9,561 nt of DNA from the NCBI GenBank assembly GCA_041987265.1, contig JBHIWT010000134.1, positions 1 through 9,561 of the forward strand, read 5' to 3'. Source of the stretch: IH12 sp041987265 (GTDB taxonomy: Bacteria > Pseudomonadota > Alphaproteobacteria > Caulobacterales > Hyphomonadaceae). How positions within the stretch are numbered: position 1 is the stretch's first letter; the number at the start of each line of letters is the position of its first letter. Under the pieces are notes generated by a model, which saw only the letters and a list, made by a program, of their open reading frames with translations, was not told the origin of the DNA and did not search any database. This document shows, one piece after another, positions 1-6,681 of the stretch. Position numbers and translations under genes: made by a program.

Positions 1-926
1 GGGACATCGCCCCACTCCAGCCCCTGCAGGTTGTAATGCACCGCCCGCGGGCCCGGATTATAGATCAGGTTATTGATCACCGCGCCGTGCACGCCGCCCT
101 TGAACAGAGGGTTCCGCTCGTAATTGTGCGCATACAGATTGCCGAAAATGGTTATGTTGCTGATGTTGTCGTGGATCAGCGACCCTTTGGAATGTTCGAA
201 CTTCGGATGCGTTGAGTCAGCAAGTCCCTCAGCGATCAGGTTGTGGCTGAACACGATGTTCTTGGACGTTCCTTCCCGCCATTCCGCCGGCGTATCGCCG
301 GTAAACCGCGGACCGGACGACGACAGGTTTTCATCGGTCGCCCAAGTCAGCGTGCAGTGATCCACGATCACGTTGTGCGCAGAAACGGTGGAGATCGCAT
401 CCTCGCCCCATCCTGTTCCCCGCGCTTCGCCGACATCGCCGGGACGAATCCGGAGGTGCTGGATGATCACGTCATTCGCACGTACATCGATCCCGCCGCG
501 GATCAGCGTCACGCCAGGCGAAGGCGCCGTCTGCCCCGCAATCGTCAGTTCCGGATTCCTCACCACCACGGTACTGCGACCAAGGTCGATGATCCCGCCA
601 ACCTCGAAAACCACGATCCGGGGCCCTTCCGCTTCCAGCGCTGCGCGGAACGATCCCGGGCCGGACGCTTCAAGATTTGTCACGCGGATAACCCGCCCGC
701 CCCGGCCGCCATCCGTCACTCCGGCCGCCCAGCTCGGCGCCCCATGTTCCCAGACCTTCTCGGTGCGCCGCGCAACCTCCGCTTCCGCTGATCCGGCTTG
801 TGGTGAAGGCGACTGCGCGACGGCCGACAGCTGCGAACAGCCGGACAACGCCATCAGGCCGCAGGCGAGACCCCCCGCCCAGAAGCTGCGCAAACGCCTG
901 CGCACAGGTGCGGTATTGTGTTGCAC
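1..926 (-). CDS. Pectate lyase-like lipoprotein (polysaccharide lyase family 1 type), 3' end outside window
   Basis: The reading frame is open from a GTG at 926 to the window edge: 308 codons, C-terminus missing. AGGAGG lies 8 nt before the GTG and decides the start. The N-terminus is a lipoprotein signal: basic RRRLR, a hydrophobic stretch, then lipobox L-S-G-C with the acylated Cys at residue 30. Ser at +2 favours outer-membrane sorting. The mature part has the right-handed beta-helix features of pectate lyases: the early DSGPGS-like block (EASGPGSFRAAL, 86-97), GPRIVVFEVGG (101-111), EDAIS..AHNVIVDHCTLTW (175-195) with the conserved D-H pair (189-190) and D198/E199, and YERNPLFKGG..H (269-280), which I align with the catalytic-Arg RxP region. 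The family cleaves polygalacturonate by beta-elimination; the substrate here is inferred. The gene is divergent from the hydratase gene, with a shared operator-like site between them. It could act on another uronic-acid polymer. Confidence 0.85.
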   Translation of the reverse strand, partial: MQHNTAPVRRRLRSFWAGGLACGLMALSGCSQLSAVAQSPSPQAGSAEAEVARRTEKVWEHGAPSWAAGVTDGGRGGRVIRVTNLEASGPGSFRAALEAEGPRIVVFEVGGIIDLGRSTVVVRNPELTIAGQTAPSPGVTLIRGGIDVRANDVIIQHLRIRPGDVGEARGTGWGEDAISTVSAHNVIVDHCTLTWATDENLSSSGPRFTGDTPAEWREGTSKNIVFSHNLIAEGLADSTHPKFEHSKGSLIHDNISNITIFGNLYAHNYERNPLFKGGVHGAVINNLIYNPGPRAVHYNLQGLEWGDV

Positions 927-992
927 GTCGGGTTTCCTCCTGCCTGGCCGCTGACCTGTGGGTGCGGCTTTCTCGCTGACTTCAATTGAAAA

Positions 993-1006
993 TGACACCG
1001 GTTTCC
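993..1006. promoter_or_regulatory. LacI-like operator between the divergent lyase and hydratase genes
   Basis: The sequence TGACACCGGTTTCC matches 12 of 14 positions of the palindrome TGACACCGGTGTCA. Central CG palindromes of this kind are typical of LacI-family operators. The 10-base core TGACACCGGT recurs, on the minus strand, directly upstream of the TonB-dependent receptor gene. The site is 58 bases from the hydratase ATG (1051) and 67 from the lyase GTG (926), so one bound repressor could control both. A 10-bp perfect palindrome TTCAATTGAA (981-990) lies beside it. The regulator itself is not in the window. Confidence 0.55.
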
Positions 1007-1050
1007 TCTAATGTCCATGTTTCAGTCGTCGGCGCAACAAGGTCTTTGAA

Positions 1051-1878
1051 ATGTGGGATGATAATGGCCAGGACAACCGACCCAAGCCAGACCCGAGAGC
1101 GCTCGCCTTCGTCACCGCGCGCCGCGCGGCGACCGCGCTCGCCGACTATCCCGGCGCGCCCCCGCAATCGCTGGATGAAGCCTACCGGATCCAGAACGAT
1201 GCGATCGGTCTCTGGCCGACTGCAATCGCCGGCTGGAAGGTCGGGCGCATCACTGGAGAGGCCGCGCAGCGACTTGGCGCGGACCGGCTCTCTGGTCCGG
1301 TCTTCAAGGAACGGGTCGTAACAGCATCAGGCAAAACCATCGACATGCCTGTCTTCGCCGACGGCTTCGCAGCCGTTGAGGCGGAATGTATTCTCGTGGT
1401 CGGCGCCGATGCGCCTGCCGACAAGTTCGACTGGACGATCGATGAAGCGCGCGAGATGGTCTCGACCGTTCGCCTCGGCGTCGAAATCGCCTCAAGCCCC
1501 TTCCCCGGCATCAATGATGCCGGCTCGCTCGTCACGATTTCCGACTTCGGCAACAATCACGGCCTGATCCTCGGCGAGCCCCTTCCCGGTTGGCACAGCT
1601 TCCCGCTTGCGGACTGGAAAATGCAGACGATCATCGACGGTGCGGAAGCCGGGTCCGCCGCCCCCGACAGCATACCGGGCGGGCCGCTGGAATCCTTCCG
1701 CTTCCTGCTGGAGAACACCGCGCGGCGCGGACTCCTATTGAAGTCGGGTATGCTCATTTCGAGCGGCGCCGTGACCGGCGTCCATGAAGTGGAAATCGGC
1801 CAGCACGCCATTGTCCGCATGGCAGGACTTGCCGACATCGCCGTCCGCTTCGTCGCGGCCCAACCGCTCGACGAGTGA
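1051..1878 (+). CDS. 2-keto-4-pentenoate hydratase / fumarylacetoacetate hydrolase-family protein
   Basis: 275 aa, close to the usual ~260-270 aa of MhpD-type hydratases. The start ATG has AAGG 8 nt upstream (1039-1042). Family features: GWKVGRIT (61-68), the E-x-E metal pair in AVEAECILVV (E110, E112), a third acidic ligand candidate at E145 (RLGVEIASS), the SDFGNNHGLILGEP segment (164-177) and a C-terminal GLLLKSGMLISSGAVTGVHEV block (227-247). The E110/E112/E145 spacing parallels the MhpD metal site. The family hydrates 2-oxopent-4-enoates or cleaves/hydrates related 2-oxo acids using a divalent metal in the cytoplasm. Beside a pectate lyase and a sugar-type receptor, and behind the same operator, I infer a substrate derived from uronic acids rather than from aromatic meta-cleavage. 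No aromatic-degradation genes are visible. The family is clear; the exact substrate is unknown. Confidence 0.8.
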   Translation: MWDDNGQDNRPKPDPRALAFVTARRAATALADYPGAPPQSLDEAYRIQNDAIGLWPTAIAGWKVGRITGEAAQRLGADRLSGPVFKERVVTASGKTIDMPVFADGFAAVEAECILVVGADAPADKFDWTIDEAREMVSTVRLGVEIASSPFPGINDAGSLVTISDFGNNHGLILGEPLPGWHSFPLADWKMQTIIDGAEAGSAAPDSIPGGPLESFRFLLENTARRGLLLKSGMLISSGAVTGVHEVEIGQHAIVRMAGLADIAVRFVAAQPLDE

Positions 1879-1912
1879 CCTCCCACTCAATCTGAACCTG
1901 TCAGCCAACGAC

Positions 1913-1935
1913 GCGCGCTGCGCATTCCTGCGCGC
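1913..1935. other. GC-rich hairpin downstream of the hydratase gene
   Basis: GCGCGC at 1913-1918 pairs perfectly with GCGCGC at 1930-1935 around an 11-nt loop, 35 bases after the hydratase stop codon. There is no T-run after it on the plus strand, so it may slow or help end hydratase transcription but is not a canonical intrinsic terminator. Confidence 0.3.
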
Positions 1936-1997
1936 CAGGTTGTGACGGCGCCCAATACCGCTCCCGCACCACAGGTCCCCGTCCACCAGCTTCCGAC

Positions 1998-2040
1998 AAA
2001 AAAATATCCCGGAACAGCCAAGGGAGGGACCATTCCGGGA
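1998..2040 (-). terminator. Rho-independent terminator of the TonB-dependent receptor gene
   Basis: Read on the minus strand, TCCCGGAA (2040-2033) pairs perfectly with TTCCGGGA (2014-2007) around an 18-nt loop. TA and then seven T (2004-1998) follow. It lies about 50 nt past the receptor stop codon and is oriented for that gene. The hydratase gene converges on it from the other side, and no T-run exists in that direction. Confidence 0.8.
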
Positions 2041-2089
2041 CAATAGCGACGCGCTCAGAAAGCAGGGTCGCAGAGGAAGTATACGCTCG

Positions 2090-4822
2090 TCAGTATGTGT
2101 ACCGCGCGCCGAACAGGAAGTTGCGGCCCGTGTGATGATACAGGGTCACAAGGTCCAGTCGGTCAAACGTCTGGTGTTCGTACTCGTCCGTCAGGTTCAG
2201 CGCTTCGAACGTCAGTTCGAAATTGTCCGTCACGTTGAACGAAGCCGACATGTCGAGGTTGAAGGTGGAAGCAACGCCGCGTTCCTCCCGCCCCTCGGTG
2301 CGTCCGCTCGAGCTCGGCCGCGTCGTCTGGTACGCGTCGCGATAGGCGCCCGTCAGACGCGCTTCGAACGGGCCGTTCTCGTAGTAGATCGTGGCGTTGA
2401 ACGCATTCGGCGAGAATCCGATCACGTCGTCAGAGTCGACATACGTGTAGTTCCCGACAAAACCGAAATCGCTCAAGGCGCCAGGGAGGAATGTAAAGGG
2501 CTGCTGGTAAACCAGTTCCAGGCCCTGCAGCGACGCGTCGCTTCCGTTCAGCACCTGCGAAATCTCGACGGCAGGATCCTGGCCCGCAGCGATCGCCTGA
2601 GCCAGCGGACTGGTCGGCGACAATGCGCTGACCGGAATACCCGTCTGGCTGAACGTCGTCTCGACCGTGTCGGAATTAGTGAAGAACGAATCGATGTCCT
2701 TGTAGAAAAGGCCGAGCGCGAGCAGCGATTCCTCGTCGAAATACCACTCGAACGACAGGTCGTAATTCGTTGCACGGAACGGATCGAGACCCGGGTTGCC
2801 CTGGTTGATCGAGAACGGAGGGCCGTTGAACGTATCGATATTGCCGCCCGGCGTCAGGTTACCCAGCGCAGGCCGCGACATCACCTTCGCAATACCGCCA
2901 CGAACCAGGAAGTCCGCCGCAGGTTCAAGAACGATATTCGCTGCGGGCAGCCAGTCCTCATACTCGCGATCGATGGTCACCTGTGATCCGCTCAGGAACC
3001 CGGTCGAAGCGACTTTCGTCTCGACATAGCGAACGCCGACATCGCCGCGCACCGGCATCGAACCCCACATGGAGTCGAAGTTCAGCTGCGCGAATGCGCC
3101 GGTATCTTCTTCCTCGACACCGCGCGTATCCTGGTCGCGACGGACCGGATCGATGTTGAAGATGTCGATCAGCGCGAACGCCGCATCCAGGTCCGGCGTC
3201 ACCCAGCTCAGATCGACACCCGGAGGCACATCAAGGTTCGAACCGTAACCGGTCACCAGGTTGGCGATCGCGTCCGTCACCGGAACGGCCGCAGTGAAGC
3301 CGGGCAGCCCGGCCACATTGCCTTCCGCACGGGCTTCCTGTGTCAGGAACTCGTACTTCTTCCAGCTGACGCCGCCGCTCAACGTCACCGAATCATTCAG
3401 GTCATATTCGATGCTCGCCTGCACAGTGTCGTACGTGTTGTCGACGCCCTGCGGACGGTTGCGATATTGCGTGAACAGGAATGCCGAAGGATCGGTCACA
3501 TCGAGCGAACCGAAATCGATGAACGGCGTCTCCATTCCCTGACTGAAGTCATAGACGTAGCCGGTCACCGGATTTGCAGCGTCGAAGAAGATCGTTGCCT
3601 GAACCGGGATCTCCAGCGCCGACTCAGATGTGCCGGCCAGGACCTCGCCGCGCATGCGATCACTGAACTCATGCTCCAGCTTGGCGGTGAATTGCTTGAA
3701 CTCGGTGCCCAGCTCATCGCGACGATGCTCGCTGCGCGCCGGGACAAGCCCGCCGCCGGCAGGGTTGAGATTGGCGACAATGCGCTCAAGCACGCCGTCG
3801 CTGTTGATCGAGAAATCGGTCAGGTCGATGCCGCCCGTATTGCCGCGGACGAACACTTCGAGGAATTCCTCTTCGCGCGTGCCTTCGAACTTCGAATACA
3901 GCGCATCGAAGCTGAACAGGGTCTGCGGCGTCAGGCGCGCCTGAGCCGACGCCGTGATGCCGAGGCGCTCGACATCATAGTCCAATCGACCATAGCGCGG
4001 GATCCGCGCGTAATAGGAATTGCGAACGGCGTCGCAATCCGCCGGCAACGGGCTGCCCGTACACGGAACGCCCGACACCGAACCGAACGTACCGAAATCA
4101 TCGAAGCGAACAGTCGAGAAGCCTTCCTCGCGGATGAGGCGGTCGCCATACGCCGCCGAAACGAGGAAACCAAAATCCTCTTCCGGGTTCGTCCACGATA
4201 ACAGGCCGGCATAGCGCGGCGATGTATCTTCCGAGAGGTCATTGTAGGCCGCCTGCGCCGAGGCCGACATCGTCAGGCCTGCGCCATAATCGAATGGCTG
4301 GGCGGTCTTCAGTTCGACGTTGGCGCCAAGCGAGCCCTCTTCCACCGACGCAGACTGCGTCTTGCGCACGACCAACTCGTTGAACAGCTCGGAGGCGAAC
4401 GTGTTGAAGTCGAACCCGCGGCTGCGGTTCGTGCCGCCGGAAGCGTCAGAACCGCCGCTGGTGGCGAGCGCTTCCATTCCGTTGATCCGCACCCGGGTGA
4501 AGTTGCCGCCAAGGCCACGAACCGTGATCCGGCGACCCTCGCCCGCCTGACGATCGATCGACACACCTGGGATCCGCTGCAGCGACTCCGCGAGGTTCAG
4601 GTCAGGAAAATCCGCAATATCCTCGGCGACGATCGCGTCGACCACGCCGGTATCTTCGCGCTTTGTCTCCAGCGCCTGGCTCAGGCTTTCGCGAAAACCA
4701 GTAACGACAATCCGCTCGGAATCGGCGGCGCCGGCCTCCTGGGCAATCGCCGCAGGCGCTCCAGCCATCAAAGCAAGAATTGAGACGCCGGCCACGCAGC
4801 CGGCCCAGTTGGCATTCGTCAT
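2090..4822 (-). CDS. TonB-dependent outer-membrane receptor, Xanthomonas/Caulobacter carbohydrate type
   Basis: 910 aa from the ATG at 4822, which has GGGGGAGGA just upstream; an in-frame ATG 16 codons earlier (4870) lacks a good ribosome site and would spoil the signal peptide. Residues 1-27 are a Sec signal ending AIA|Q. ERIVVTGFRES (36-46) is the TonB-box region. The plug domain follows (about 45-175), with AESLQRIPGVSIDR, RITVRGLGGNFTRVRINGM, NRSRGFDFNTFASELF and SVEEGSLGANVELKTAQPFDY, a combination I recognise from the TonB-Xanth-Caul subfamily. The rest is a 22-strand-type barrel ending FLFGARYTY, with the terminal aromatic residue needed for Bam assembly. Such receptors use TonB-ExbBD energy to bring oligosaccharides into the periplasm. 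Next to a pectate lyase, and with the shared operator upstream, an oligogalacturonide ligand is the best inference. It has its own terminator (1998-2040). No frameshift or truncation is seen. Confidence 0.93.
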   Translation of the reverse strand: MTNANWAGCVAGVSILALMAGAPAAIAQEAGAADSERIVVTGFRESLSQALETKREDTGVVDAIVAEDIADFPDLNLAESLQRIPGVSIDRQAGEGRRITVRGLGGNFTRVRINGMEALATSGGSDASGGTNRSRGFDFNTFASELFNELVVRKTQSASVEEGSLGANVELKTAQPFDYGAGLTMSASAQAAYNDLSEDTSPRYAGLLSWTNPEEDFGFLVSAAYGDRLIREEGFSTVRFDDFGTFGSVSGVPCTGSPLPADCDAVRNSYYARIPRYGRLDYDVERLGITASAQARLTPQTLFSFDALYSKFEGTREEEFLEVFVRGNTGGIDLTDFSINSDGVLERIVANLNPAGGGLVPARSEHRRDELGTEFKQFTAKLEHEFSDRMRGEVLAGTSESALEIPVQATIFFDAANPVTGYVYDFSQGMETPFIDFGSLDVTDPSAFLFTQYRNRPQGVDNTYDTVQASIEYDLNDSVTLSGGVSWKKYEFLTQEARAEGNVAGLPGFTAAVPVTDAIANLVTGYGSNLDVPPGVDLSWVTPDLDAAFALIDIFNIDPVRRDQDTRGVEEEDTGAFAQLNFDSMWGSMPVRGDVGVRYVETKVASTGFLSGSQVTIDREYEDWLPAANIVLEPAADFLVRGGIAKVMSRPALGNLTPGGNIDTFNGPPFSINQGNPGLDPFRATNYDLSFEWYFDEESLLALGLFYKDIDSFFTNSDTVETTFSQTGIPVSALSPTSPLAQAIAAGQDPAVEISQVLNGSDASLQGLELVYQQPFTFLPGALSDFGFVGNYTYVDSDDVIGFSPNAFNATIYYENGPFEARLTGAYRDAYQTTRPSSSGRTEGREERGVASTFNLDMSASFNVTDNFELTFEALNLTDEYEHQTFDRLDLVTLYHHTGRNFLFGARYTY

Positions 4823-4877
4823 TTTTTCCTCCCCCGGTTTGCTATCCTCGGAATTGGCCAGGACGGCCACCCCGTTA

Positions 4878-4891
4878 TGTCACCGGTGTCA
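4878..4891. promoter_or_regulatory. LacI-like operator upstream of the TonB-dependent receptor gene
   Basis: TGTCACCGGTGTCA differs from the perfect palindrome TGACACCGGTGTCA at one base. It lies 55-70 nt before the receptor ATG. Its minus-strand core TGACACCGGT is the same 10-mer as at 993-1002. A LacI-family regulator is likely from the central CG symmetry; the regulator is not in the window. I could not assign a convincing -35/-10 pair around it. Confidence 0.6.
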
Positions 4892-4944
4892 TTTTTGGAC
4901 GCTAATCCAGTACAGCGAAAAAAACAAGCTTATCCAGCCAATTT

Positions 4945-4958
4945 TGCTCGCGGTGTCA
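4945..4958. promoter_or_regulatory. Weaker second operator-like site upstream of the receptor
   Basis: TGCTCGCGGTGTCA matches 10 of 14 positions of TGACACCGGTGTCA, with one complete half-site (CGGTGTCA). Its centre is 67 bp from the centre of the 4878-4891 site, which could permit looping or cooperative binding. A third, poorer match with one intact half-site (TGACACCG) is at 5064-5077. Confidence 0.3.
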
Positions 4959-5211
4959 CATTCCTGCAAATCAGGCGCAAATCGGCTCTGCGCGGGAGCT
5001 GGCGGCATGTTCCGGCTGGACGAACCAGCCAAAAACTGACGCAGCGGCAGCGGACTATCCCGCTGACACCGAGAGCCAATCTGCCCGGATCCTGGTTCTG
5101 TCGATCGCATTTAAGAAGTGTCGCCGATCAAAGCCGCGGCAGCGCACAACACGCCAGGCAATCCCATGCCCGCCGCCGGCACCAAATTCTGCAAGCTAAT
5201 CAGCGAAAAAA

Positions 5212-5256
5212 TGGAGCGGGCGATGAGATTCGAACTCACGACCCCAACCTTGGCAA
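5212..5256 (-). pseudogene. 3' fragment of tRNA-Gly(GCC): attachment site of the integrated element
   Basis: On the minus strand this is the last 45 nt of an alphaproteobacterial tRNA-Gly: anticodon loop TTGCCAA (anticodon GCC), 3' anticodon stem GGTTG, variable GGGTC, T-arm GTGAG-TTCGAAT-CTCAT, 3' acceptor strand CGCCCGC and TCCA. To the right of 5256 the expected CAACC anticodon strand, D-arm and 5' acceptor strand are absent; the sequence there is unrelated. Identity starting in the anticodon loop and running to CCA is what tyrosine integrases leave when they use a tRNA anticodon loop as crossover. The CCA side faces the host receptor gene and the broken side faces the integrase, so this is the element-distal copy. 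The rebuilt intact tRNA should lie beyond the right edge of the window, on the minus strand. Confidence 0.85.
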
Positions 5257-5277
5257 CGTACAACCGTGGCCCTTTTG

Positions 5278-5303
5278 GGACTAGTCCTCGCCATTAGTGC
5301 ACT
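5278..5303. promoter_or_regulatory. Palindromes between att core and integrase promoter
   Basis: GGACTAGTCC (5278-5287) is a perfect 10-bp palindrome and AGTGCACT (5296-5303) a perfect 8-bp one. They lie 20-50 bp from the att core. Arm-type integrase, excisionase or repressor sites are expected in this interval, but no consensus is known to me for this integrase. Confidence 0.3.
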
Positions 5304-5310
5304 GATTTAC

Positions 5311-5338
5311 TAGGCATTATGCCATTCGGAGCTATACT
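5311..5338 (+). promoter_or_regulatory. Candidate promoter of the integrase gene
   Basis: A -10 box TATACT (5333-5338) is preceded, after a 16-bp spacer, by TAGGCA (5311-5316), 4 of 6 matches to the -35 consensus. A start near 5345 would give a leader of about 30 nt to the ATG at 5377. The dyad GGCAT-T-ATGCC (5313-5323) sits inside the spacer, where a repressor or the integrase itself could bind. Confidence 0.5.
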
Positions 5339-5376
5339 TGCCTTTAGCACAGAAGTTGCGTGGGAAGTTATCCGGA

Positions 5377-6450
5377 ATGGCACGAAGCACGATGACGCTC
5401 ACCGAGGCGTGGATGGACCGACCCCAGAAGGAGGGTCTCCATTGGTGTCGGCAGAACCCCGGCCTCGGCTGTCGGGTCGGCAAGACGGGCACCAAGGCTT
5501 GGGTGTTCCAACGCAGCGGGGGCGCTCGCATGACTCTCGGCCGCTGGCCCGACCTCAGCCTGCGCGCCGCGCGCGACCGGGCCGCCGATCTTGCCCAGCG
5601 GGGGCGCAGCGTGCGCGCGGTCACTCTGGCCGAGGCCATCGAACTCTGGGCAGAGCGCTGCCTGCTGAACGGCGGATCGCAGGGCACCGTCGAGAACCGT
5701 CGCCGTCAACTCAAGAAGCACGTCGGCGACTGGATGAACCGTCCGCTGACGACGATAACGCACGCGGACCTGACCCGAGTGCACACGACGGTCGGTCGCG
5801 GCTCCAAACACGCGGCGAACGATGTGCTCCGCCACCTCGGGACGATCCATCGCACGGCCACGCAAGACCCTTGGCCGGGCGAGAGCATCCGGCTTTGGAA
5901 AATAGATGAGCCATCGAAGCGCCGCCCGATGGGCGACCCCGCCAAGTGGTGGGAAAGCATTCAGCGCGCCGAGTCTGAGATCGTGCGCACATATTGGCTG
6001 CTCGTTGCGCTGACCGGGCTGCGGGAAAATGACGCCAAGACGGCGAGACACAGCAACCTCAGAAATGGCTGGCTGCACCTGCCCCAGCCCAAGGGCGGAC
6101 GAACGCGGGCCTTTGATCTGCCAGTCTGCACGCAGGCGTTGGAGGCGATTGTGCGACTGCCACAGGTTGATGACTGGATATTCCCCGGCAATGTCCCCGG
6201 ACGACACATCTCCAACCCGAAGCCGCCATCGCTGCGCGGCCTGTGTTCAGAGCACGCCCTGCGTCACCACTGGCGCTACGTGGCCGAGGTCGAGGTCGGC
6301 GCGCCCTTCCCTGTCGTGCAGAAGCTGATGAACCACCGCGAGAGCCGGGGCGTGACCGACGTCTACGGTCAGCGAAACATCCCGCCCGAGACTGTCGCCC
6401 TGTGGGCGCAACGCATCGGTGATGAAATCGCGAAAAGGATCGGACTTTAA
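5377..6450 (+). CDS. int: P4-type tyrosine recombinase (site-specific integrase)
   Basis: 357 aa from the ATG at 5377, preceded by TGGGAAG (5361-5367). A TTG 13 codons earlier (5338) also opens the frame but overlaps the -10 box, so I prefer the ATG. The N-terminus has the DUF4102-like arm-binding domain: GLHWC (residues 20-24), GTKAWVFQR, then MTLGRWPDLSLRAARDRA. A core-binding domain follows at about 80-165. The catalytic domain carries R216 (LTGLRENDA), the beta-turn K239 (QPKGGRTRAF), H293-x-x-R296 (EHALRHHWR), H320 (LMNHRES) and the nucleophile Y330 (VTDVYG). All six catalytic positions are present, so it should be active. It would insert and excise the element by strand exchange at the tRNA-Gly anticodon-loop site, starting only about 120 nt away. 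The AlpA-like protein downstream is the expected directionality factor or regulator. Confidence 0.93.
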   Translation: MARSTMTLTEAWMDRPQKEGLHWCRQNPGLGCRVGKTGTKAWVFQRSGGARMTLGRWPDLSLRAARDRAADLAQRGRSVRAVTLAEAIELWAERCLLNGGSQGTVENRRRQLKKHVGDWMNRPLTTITHADLTRVHTTVGRGSKHAANDVLRHLGTIHRTATQDPWPGESIRLWKIDEPSKRRPMGDPAKWWESIQRAESEIVRTYWLLVALTGLRENDAKTARHSNLRNGWLHLPQPKGGRTRAFDLPVCTQALEAIVRLPQVDDWIFPGNVPGRHISNPKPPSLRGLCSEHALRHHWRYVAEVEVGAPFPVVQKLMNHRESRGVTDVYGQRNIPPETVALWAQRIGDEIAKRIGL

Positions 6451-6681
6451 GTTCGCATCGTATTCGCCTATCTTCCCATCGAGTGGCACGTAAGACCCGC
6501 GTAAGTCCCATTTTGGGCAGGGGCAGGGATAGATCGTGGAATCCGACTCACTCCGGCACGGACCCGTGTGGAAACACACATCAGAGCTCGGGTTAAAGGG
6601 TCCCCAAAGCTGAGCAGCGGGCTTCGCCCGACGAGCCGCCAGCGCCGACTGAACCCCACAAGTTTCAGTCGGAGTCCGAAC
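6451..6681. other. Structured leader upstream of the alpA-primase-helicase operon
   Basis: This 231-nt gap has no supported gene and no divergent repressor. It contains several short dyads: CCC-ATTTT-GGG within about 6507-6518; GTGTG-GAAA-CACAC (6566-6579), a 5-bp stem with a GNRA-type tetraloop; CGGGC-TTC-GCCCG (6618-6630); and the 9-bp stem at 6645-6672 that reaches the alpA ribosome site. I could not fix a convincing sigma70 promoter. In phage P4 the equivalent leader makes a small antisense-acting immunity RNA; a similar RNA-based control here is only an inference from position and structure. Confidence 0.4.
6645..6672 (+). promoter_or_regulatory. 9-bp inverted repeat overlapping the alpA ribosome binding site
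   Basis: CCGACTGAA (6645-6653) and TTCAGTCGG (6664-6672) are perfectly complementary around a 10-nt loop. The last two G of the stem belong to the GGAG ribosome site (6671-6674) of the ATG at 6682. As RNA it would partly hide that site; as DNA it is a good-sized operator dyad. Confidence 0.55.

Larger units (their letters stand above)
4823..5211. other. Non-coding host region between receptor gene and element boundary
   Basis: No gene is supported here. It holds the receptor leader with its ribosome site (about 4825-4836), the operator-like sites at 4878-4891 and 4945-4958 (and a half-site at 5064), and a 6-bp hairpin GGCTGG/CCAGCC at 5014-5030 without a usable T-run. The last ~130 nt before the tRNA fragment show nothing I recognise. 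A 135-codon plus-strand frame across it is rejected because its C-terminus is only the tRNA fragment read in the wrong sense. Confidence 0.6.

Noticed and set aside
5014..5035. Hairpin GGCTGG/CCAGCC followed by AAAAA as a terminator
   Set aside because: The A-run is on the wrong side for either strand: no T-run follows the stem on plus, and on minus the T-run comes before the stem.
4877..5284. Plus-strand 135-codon frame ending GAGDEIRTHDPNLGN...
   Set aside because: The C-terminal residues are the tRNA-Gly fragment translated in the wrong sense, a well-known false-gene signature; the rest is intergenic with operators of the opposite-strand receptor.
5338..5376. TTG start 13 codons upstream for the integrase
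   Set aside because: The TTG overlaps the TATACT -10 box and has no ribosome site, whereas the ATG at 5377 follows TGGGAAG.
5368..6207. 279-codon minus-strand frame opposite the integrase
   Set aside because: It is antisense to a gene with all integrase catalytic motifs, has no recognisable domain and reflects high-GC frame openness.
6589..6605. CGGGTTAAA shared between the alpA leader and 9494-9502 as a common regulatory site
   Set aside because: A single 9-base match with weak flanking similarity is too likely by chance in a window this size.
6568..6681. N-terminal extension of the AlpA-like protein to 125 aa
   Set aside because: The extension runs through several hairpins, has no ribosome site and is not protein-like; GGAG precedes the ATG at 6682.
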